Assembly: GCA_025353585.1 (NCBI GenBank)
Contig: JANXOM010000164.1
Location: 1 to 62,433, forward strand
DNA from: Deltaproteobacteria bacterium
GTDB lineage: Bacteria > Myxococcota_A > Polyangia > Haliangiales > Haliangiaceae
Reading direction: 5' to 3'
DNA: 62,433 nucleotides
In this document: piece by piece, positions 57,953 to 62,433 of the stretch
How the letters are laid out: each line of letters starts with the position of its first letter
Position numbering within the stretch: the first letter of the stretch is position 1
Notes under the pieces: model-generated
What the model saw: the letters and a program-made list of their open reading frames with translations, nothing else
The model's database searches: none
What the model was told of the DNA's origin: nothing
Translations under genes and position numbers: made by a program

Positions 57953-58730
57953 TCGCCGTCAGCGCGATCCAATGCCCGGCGTCGCCGTTGCGCGAGCGCG
58001 CGAGGTGCTTTCCGAGCTTGGGCTCAAGCACCCGACCGAGATCGAGATCGAAGCGATCGCACATGCTCGTGGAGCACTGGTGCGCGCCGCGCCCACGCGG
58101 GGCGCGCGCGCCAATCTGCTGCGCATGGGCGATCGCGCCATCATCTCCGTCGACGATCTCCCGACAGACCAACGCCGATGGGCGATCGCGCACGAGCTCG
58201 GCCACTTCGAGGTTCACCCCGACGTCAGCTACTTGGGTTTCTGTACAGGCGAAGACCTGCGCGCCGATTACCACCGCAGTGGCCGCGAGCCAGAGGCCAA
58301 CGCCTTCGCCGCCGAACTGTTGATGCCCGAGGCGCTGTTCCAGAGGGCCGTCGACAAGGTGGAGAAGCCGGCGTGGAGGGAGGTGCAGGCGATCGCCGCC
58401 GGTTTTCAAGTGTCGTTGACCGCTACTGCCCACCGTTTCATCGAGTTGTCGTGGGAACGTGTCGCGCTGTTCATCTCCCAAGAAGGCAAGGTCGTGAGCA
58501 ACCGAGGTCGGCGTGACTTCGGTACCCGCCTGAAGAAGAGCGAGCCGTTGCACAGCGACAGCCTGGCCCACGACTACTTCGCGAAGAAGAAGGTGTGGCC
58601 GGGCGCGCAACACGTCTCCGCCCAGGCGTGGTCGCCGACCGCTCGCGACTCCGACGAAGTGATGGAGGAGGTGTTCGTGATGGAGGCGTACGGCAGCGTC
58701 CTCAGCCTGGTGTGGTGGCCGGCGCGATGA
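57942..58730 (+). CDS. ImmA/IrrE-family metallopeptidase
   Basis: The 262-aa product has the zinc-protease motif WAIAHELGHFEVHP (HExxH) and the downstream EPEANAFAAELLMPEALFQ, where the Glu is the third metal ligand. These are the ImmA/IrrE (formerly DUF955) hallmarks. Family members cleave repressors or regulators in response to DNA damage or phage. Here the likely target is a component of the same operon or of the UBL system (inference). It ends 3 bp before the stop of the convergent phosphoribosyltransferase gene. Confidence 0.9.
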   Translation: MISDRRQRDPMPGVAVARAREVLSELGLKHPTEIEIEAIAHARGALVRAAPTRGARANLLRMGDRAIISVDDLPTDQRRWAIAHELGHFEVHPDVSYLGFCTGEDLRADYHRSGREPEANAFAAELLMPEALFQRAVDKVEKPAWREVQAIAAGFQVSLTATAHRFIELSWERVALFISQEGKVVSNRGRRDFGTRLKKSEPLHSDSLAHDYFAKKKVWPGAQHVSAQAWSPTARDSDEVMEEVFVMEAYGSVLSLVWWPAR

Positions 58731-58733
58731 GCG

Positions 58734-59450
58734 CTAACTGAGGATGATCGAGACGTCCAACTCACGGTCGGTCTCGTCGTACTCGATCTTGAAGGTCCGC
58801 GCCTTGGCCGCGTCCTCGTACGGCTGCGAGTCCGTCACGGCGACCGCGAATGCCGCCGTCGGCTTCGATGCACCTAGCAGCTTGTCGAGAGCTGCGATGC
58901 TCGCACCACTCTGAACGTTGTCGTCGACGAGCACGAGCGTGCTGCCGCGAGGAATCGGCGTCGACGTGCGCGCGAACCCCGCAAAGATCTCGTCGGCGGT
59001 GCGCCGGTTCCCCTTGGTCTTGCCCTCGACGGCCTTTCGCTGAACGGCAAGGACGGCGACGTGACCGAATCCAACTCCTGCGAGCGCGTGGCAGAGCCGC
59101 AACGTGCGGAACCGAGCCGTCTGGATCGTCGCTGCTGTCACTGATGAGGACGGGACTGGGACGAGCGTTATCGCGTCGGGATCCTCGACCTTGAAGAACT
59201 TCGTGAGCTTGTCGATCCGGTTCGCGAGCATGGCGGTTACGTATTCGATCGCGTTCGTTCGATCCACCTGCACCGGCCGATCGAGGGGATGTAGTCCGTG
59301 CTGGATCGATTGCTTTGGATTGGGGGGGTCACGGTTGTCCTTGACCGCGTAGACGAGGCCCCGCATCTGGGACGCGTTCGGCGTCCCCCGTGCAGCATCC
59401 GCACCCTTCGCATAGTAGGTGCCGAGCGCGAGTCCGCGGATCTTCCTCAT
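58734..59450 (-). CDS. Phosphoribosyltransferase-like protein
   Basis: The 238-aa product has the PRPP-binding motif STLVLVDDNVQSGASIAALD (DDNVQSGAS), with VPVPSSSVTAATI upstream as the phosphate-loop region. It resembles ComF-type or orphan PRTases; the substrate is unknown. Its ATG overlaps the DprA-like gene stop (ATGA). I recall PRTase and DprA-like pairs from computational defence-island surveys, where they are suspected to make or sense a nucleotide. It is the last gene of the operon. Confidence 0.78.
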   Translation of the reverse strand: MRKIRGLALGTYYAKGADAARGTPNASQMRGLVYAVKDNRDPPNPKQSIQHGLHPLDRPVQVDRTNAIEYVTAMLANRIDKLTKFFKVEDPDAITLVPVPSSSVTAATIQTARFRTLRLCHALAGVGFGHVAVLAVQRKAVEGKTKGNRRTADEIFAGFARTSTPIPRGSTLVLVDDNVQSGASIAALDKLLGASKPTAAFAVAVTDSQPYEDAAKARTFKIEYDETDRELDVSIILS

Positions 59451-60148
59451 GACGCGCGGGCGAAGTCGATCACATCGGCGGTCGTCCGAAGGACACGACC
59501 GAGAGGCTTGTCGTCGCCGATGAAACGCTTCGGCCAGGTGAGCTTGTCATTGTCGAGCAAGCCGGCAGCGATGAACACCGGGTGCCCGACCTGCACGCTC
59601 TCGGCAGCCTGATGGAGCGACCCACTCGTGTCACTTGCCTCGATGATTACGGTCGCCATTGCGAGCCGCGCCATGATCCGGTTGCGCTCGGGAAAGTTGG
59701 TCGGGACGAACTTGTCGCCCCAGGTAAACGGCGAGAGCAACAGGTGGTCCCGATAGATCAGGCGCTGAAGGTCGGCGTGCTTTGCCGGATACACCTTGTC
59801 GAGCGGTGTACCAACCACCGCGATGGTCTTGCCGCCGTGCTCGATCGCTGCGGTGTGCGCCGCGTAGTCGATGCCTTCGGCGAGGCCAGACACCACGACG
59901 ACCCCTGCTCGTGCGCAGTCTCGAGCAAGTTGCGCAGCGCGACGGCGGGCCTCGACCGTCGCCTTTCGGGCACCTACGATTGCGATGCGCGGCCGATCGA
60001 CGAGGGAGATGTCGCCGACCACGTGGATCTGCGGAAACTTGAGCAGGAGACCGTTGGTGACCCCGACGCGATCCGAACTGATCGTGACGACGTCACGTTG
60101 GTTCGGCGGCACGTACTCGTCCACGTGGCCCGCGGTCATGTCCAACAC
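59447..60148 (-). CDS. DprA/Smf-like Rossmann-fold protein
   Basis: The 233-aa product matches the DprA Rossmann core: RIAIVGARKATVEARRRAAQ, VVVVSGLAEGIDYAAHTAAI, KTIAVVGTPLDKVYP, and VIIEASDTSGSLHQAAESVQ. It lacks the DprA N-terminal SAM-like and C-terminal winged-helix domains. Such short Smf proteins (also LOG/SLOG superfamily) are thought to bind nucleotide signals or ssDNA in defence systems. The start is the GTG at 60148, or the ATG at 60139. It follows the XRE-ImmA gene by 73 bp and is coupled with the PRTase gene. Confidence 0.86.
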   Translation of the reverse strand: MLDMTAGHVDEYVPPNQRDVVTISSDRVGVTNGLLLKFPQIHVVGDISLVDRPRIAIVGARKATVEARRRAAQLARDCARAGVVVVSGLAEGIDYAAHTAAIEHGGKTIAVVGTPLDKVYPAKHADLQRLIYRDHLLLSPFTWGDKFVPTNFPERNRIMARLAMATVIIEASDTSGSLHQAAESVQVGHPVFIAAGLLDNDKLTWPKRFIGDDKPLGRVLRTTADVIDFARAS

Positions 60149-60221
60149 GCTGTGATCATAGCTGCCAGGTCTGACACCGGGCTATGCAACCACCAAACGA
60201 TTGAAGCGGGGCTCATGTTTG

Positions 60222-61334
60222 TCAGCCCACCCCACGACCTCGCCGAGCGCGATCGATCGGGATGATGTCATCAGGCAACTGCTCGCACGGCTCCCCAGTG
60301 ATCTCCGTGAACAGGACGGGTGCCCAGCCGAGTCGTTGGGCCAACTCAGCCGGCGTGATCTCACCCGCATCGTCGAGCATGCGAAGTGCGGTGGTGATCA
60401 ACTCAGGTTTCTCGTCGGAAATCAGATGTTCATCTGGTTCGTGGGTGTTCCACCCTCGCGCGGACATCTGCTTGTATGCACGTTGGTAGAATAGCGGGTC
60501 GATCAGGCGAAGTTCCCGGGCGCGCCGAATAATCGCCGAGAGGCTGACGCCCCAGCGTCGCTTCAGTTCTCGCAAGCTCTGCCACGACGGAGAAGACGTG
60601 CGAGGGAACTCGGCCACGAATGCTCGCCGGGGCAGAAGGAACGCACCAGCGAACGCATCCGCGGCCGGTTCTAACTCGGGTTTGGACGCGTCCTGCCCGG
60701 CGTGCATCACCAGATGTCCGCATTCGTGAGCAAGGTCGAATCGGAGACGCGATGGCGCTTGGGTTTCGGTGTTGCGAACCACCACGGCCCTCGCACCGGC
60801 GCGCGAGAACGCGTCGACCTTGCGACTGCTACCAAAGTCCGCGACGACAATCCCCGCGTTCTCGAGGACGCGCGTCATGTTCACAATTGGAGTGTCGACA
60901 CCTAGGCCCCAGGCGACCCGAGATTCCTCGGCGATCTCGTCGATGGGCTTTGAACCTTCAGGCACGTTCGGCACGTCCTCATCGGGGAAGTCGACATGTT
61001 GCTCGAGGAGAGAGACCAGCTCGGTGAGGAACGAGCCGTGCGCGAGGGCACGACTACGCGCATACATCGGCGTTGTTTTTCGCTTGCGGAAGAAGCACTC
61101 CTCGTCGCGGAACTCGTCGCTGATATGCCGCACGAAGAACTCGGGCTCGACGCGGAGCACGACGGACAGCGCCGCCAGCAGGTCGGCGCCTGGCTGTCTA
61201 GTGCCCGCTTCGAGCTGGCACACGAAGGCGGCAGTGACCTCCAACTGTTTCGCGAGATCTGCCTGTGTCTGTTCCTGAAGTAGTCGTGCGATGCGCACGC
61301 GCGCCCCGATGACCTTGGGATCCGTCTTCTCCAT
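60222..61334 (-). CDS. XRE helix-turn-helix/ImmA-IrrE fusion
   Basis: The 370-aa product has an N-terminal Cro/XRE DNA-binding domain (GARVRIARLLQEQTQADLAK, then VTAAFVCQLEAGTRQPGADL). A linker leads to an ImmA/IrrE peptidase domain with HExxH in LRFDLAHECGHLVMHAGQDA and the third ligand in EPAADAFAGAFLLPRRAFVA. The C-terminal 100 residues continue helical and may sense a signal. It is typical of one-protein repressor-protease switches. The start is the ATG at 61334. It follows the hypothetical gene by 13 bp and precedes the DprA-like gene, so it may control the operon. Confidence 0.9.
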   Translation of the reverse strand: MEKTDPKVIGARVRIARLLQEQTQADLAKQLEVTAAFVCQLEAGTRQPGADLLAALSVVLRVEPEFFVRHISDEFRDEECFFRKRKTTPMYARSRALAHGSFLTELVSLLEQHVDFPDEDVPNVPEGSKPIDEIAEESRVAWGLGVDTPIVNMTRVLENAGIVVADFGSSRKVDAFSRAGARAVVVRNTETQAPSRLRFDLAHECGHLVMHAGQDASKPELEPAADAFAGAFLLPRRAFVAEFPRTSSPSWQSLRELKRRWGVSLSAIIRRARELRLIDPLFYQRAYKQMSARGWNTHEPDEHLISDEKPELITTALRMLDDAGEITPAELAQRLGWAPVLFTEITGEPCEQLPDDIIPIDRARRGRGVG

Positions 61335-61347
61335 CGTCGGCGGCCTT

Positions 61348-61983
61348 CTAGTTCTCGTTGTCGTCGGCCTTCTTGTTCTTCTTCTTCGACTTGAGCCCGA
61401 CGCTCGGAGCCGGAAGAGGCTTGCCTTCCTTCCGCTTCGGCTCCGCCGGTGCGACGTAGCCAACGATCGACTCTGGGATCTCGTGGATCATGCGCAAGGA
61501 CTGTCCATCCTCGCTAACCTCGACGAGCACGACGCGATCCACCGAGCCGTCAAAATTTGTCTCGATCGCGATGCGCCAGAGGTAGGTGCGCAGATCGTTG
61601 CCCACGGGAGTCGCGAAACCAGGCAGCGAGAACATGGAGGTCTGCGCCTGCACAACCTCGGCGTAGTTACGCTGGAGAGACTTCGTCGGCGGGTGGTCGG
61701 CCTCGCCACGATAGAAGCGCAGCGGCACCGACCCAACTGCGAAGACGAAGTGCAGTCCGGGCTCGACCACCCTCAGCCAGCTCGATGCGATTCCAGCGGC
61801 GGCGTTTGTGATCGCGAACAGTGTGCGCTCGTGGGAGCGGCAGCCGAGCCCCCAGGACGTATCACCTTTGTCCGCGTCGTGAGCATCGACCGCATCCGCG
61901 CGCACCGAGCGGATCAGACGCGCCAGAAATGCCAGCCGCTCCTCGGTCAGATCGGGGTGAATTTCCCAAGGCAGCTTGTCCAT
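61348..61983 (-). CDS. Hypothetical protein, first gene of the XRE-ImmA/DprA/PRTase operon
   Basis: The product has about 211 aa from the ATG at 61983 (MDKLPWEIHPDLTEERLAFL). The middle is soluble alpha/beta (LHFVFAVGSVPLRFYRGEAD, MFSLPGFATPVGNDLRTYLW). The C-terminus is strongly basic (VGLKSKKKNKKADDNEN), suggesting nucleic-acid contact or a disordered tail. I recognise no family; the position suggests an effector or antitoxin-like partner of the XRE-ImmA protein. It leads the operon. Confidence 0.62.
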   Translation of the reverse strand: MDKLPWEIHPDLTEERLAFLARLIRSVRADAVDAHDADKGDTSWGLGCRSHERTLFAITNAAAGIASSWLRVVEPGLHFVFAVGSVPLRFYRGEADHPPTKSLQRNYAEVVQAQTSMFSLPGFATPVGNDLRTYLWRIAIETNFDGSVDRVVLVEVSEDGQSLRMIHEIPESIVGYVAPAEPKRKEGKPLPAPSVGLKSKKKNKKADDNEN

Positions 61984-62024
61984 GCGCCTCAACCATCAGT
62001 GATCAAGGCGGAAAAATCAACCTA

Positions 62025-62041
62025 GAACTTAACCGAAGTTC
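62025..62041. promoter_or_regulatory. Inverted repeat upstream of the operon
   Basis: GAACTT (62025-62030) and AAGTTC (62036-62041) form a 6-bp dyad around AACCG. It lies 42 bp upstream of the ATG at 61983, in AT-rich DNA that also suits a promoter. It is a candidate operator for the XRE protein of the same operon. Confidence 0.4.
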
Positions 62042-62392
62042 AAGAAATCAACAAAGGCCGTCAATGTGTCGCACCTCAGGGTAGCGGTTGGCGGAGCTCG
62101 GGGCTCGGGCTCCAGCGCATTCAAGATTCGACGTCGGCTGCTGCGTACGGAACTTGTTCCGGCCTGAGCGGATGGCGCGTCCCGTTGGAAGTCTGAGTTC
62201 CAGCTCGCGTGCAACGACGACGGCGAGCCCGTGACCGCCGCGTGGGTCGGAGTGTCACTTCGAGTGCATGCTGACAATGCGCCCATCGGAGAAGGGTGCG
62301 GATCTTCTCCACCGGGTCGCGCGTCAATGATTTCGCGAAGTTGATCGCGCCTGATCTATCCGGATCGACCGCGAGTGCGTAGGGTCGCGCCG
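62042..62392. other. Intergenic region
   Basis: About 350 bp upstream of the four-gene operon. Frames here are short and of mixed composition. I see no recognisable gene, repeat or hairpin. Confidence 0.35.
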
Positions 62393-62433
62393 ATGATCGC
62401 CACCTCGCGCGTGAACCCGATCGCCAACGCCGA
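62393..62433 (+). CDS. Possible start of a gene cut by the window edge
   Basis: An ATG at 62393 opens a frame (MIATSRVNPIANA) that runs off the end. There is no clear ribosome-binding site and too few codons to judge. Confidence 0.2.
   Translation, partial: MIATSRVNPIANA

Noticed and set aside
1..62433. CRISPR arrays, tRNA and rRNA genes
   Set aside because: No regularly spaced direct repeats and no tRNA- or rRNA-like segments were noticed by eye; a dedicated scan could still find a single tRNA.

Overview
The window is very GC-rich, has dense ORFs on both strands, and carries gene families typical of Myxococcota (myxobacteria): Gly/Ala/Ser-rich lipoproteins, RsbRD_N-type and GAF-type histidine kinases, a Kazal-type lipoprotein, a cytochrome P450, an AI-2E transporter and many lineage-restricted secreted proteins. 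No rRNA, tRNA or CRISPR array was seen, so the assignment is by family content only.

From 1 to about 26 kb the DNA looks like ordinary chromosome. It holds a dihydrolipoamide-dehydrogenase-like flavoprotein, a zincless Fpg/Nei DNA glycosylase, an aldehyde dehydrogenase, a tandem thioredoxin-fold lipoprotein, a TPR protein, a sugar-phosphate nucleotidyltransferase with a JmjC/cupin oxygenase, an SDR, a phytoene-desaturase-like flavoprotein, Dps, an AI-2E transporter, a hybrid kinase and a CheA-like membrane kinase. A P450 faces a three-gene overlapping operon (glycosyltransferase, kinase-fold protein, LPG-synthase-type membrane protein).

From about 26 to 42.4 kb intact genes alternate with decayed ones. 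Intact genes include two sensor kinases, a RibD-like reductase, an ST7/TPR protein, LysR and pirin facing an isochorismatase-porin-monooxygenase operon, and a DUF4241 protein. The decayed genes can be read only by joining two or more frames. Frameshifts also break two envelope genes at the far left. Conserved housekeeping-type genes are uninterrupted throughout, which favours real pseudogenes over a uniformly poor sequence.

From about 43 kb to the end, base composition is visibly less GC-rich and almost every gene belongs to a defence-type family. (A) At 43.2-52.3 kb there is a DUF488/winged-helix protein, a coiled-coil protein and a 5-methylcytosine methyltransferase, and divergently a Mig-like mismatch glycosylase, a Z1-domain NTPase, a PD-(D/E)XK nuclease (DUF4420) and a protein with several SAP-like repeats. 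This is a variant of the Z1/DUF4420 restriction-modification class in which the glycosylase appears to stand in for Vsr and no MORC-like ATPase is seen. (B) An IS21-family element lies at 52.5-55.06 kb. (C) At 55.0-58.7 kb there is a ubiquitin-like conjugation cassette (UBL, cysteine-free E2-like, JAMM-E1 fusion truncated by the IS), transcribed away from a sigma-like factor, a small protein and an ImmA/IrrE metallopeptidase. A large symmetric dyad sits between the two arms. (D) At 58.7-62 kb there is a four-gene operon of an unknown protein, an XRE-ImmA/IrrE fusion, a DprA/Smf-like protein and a phosphoribosyltransferase-like protein. Modules A, C and D are the best candidates for little-described biology.
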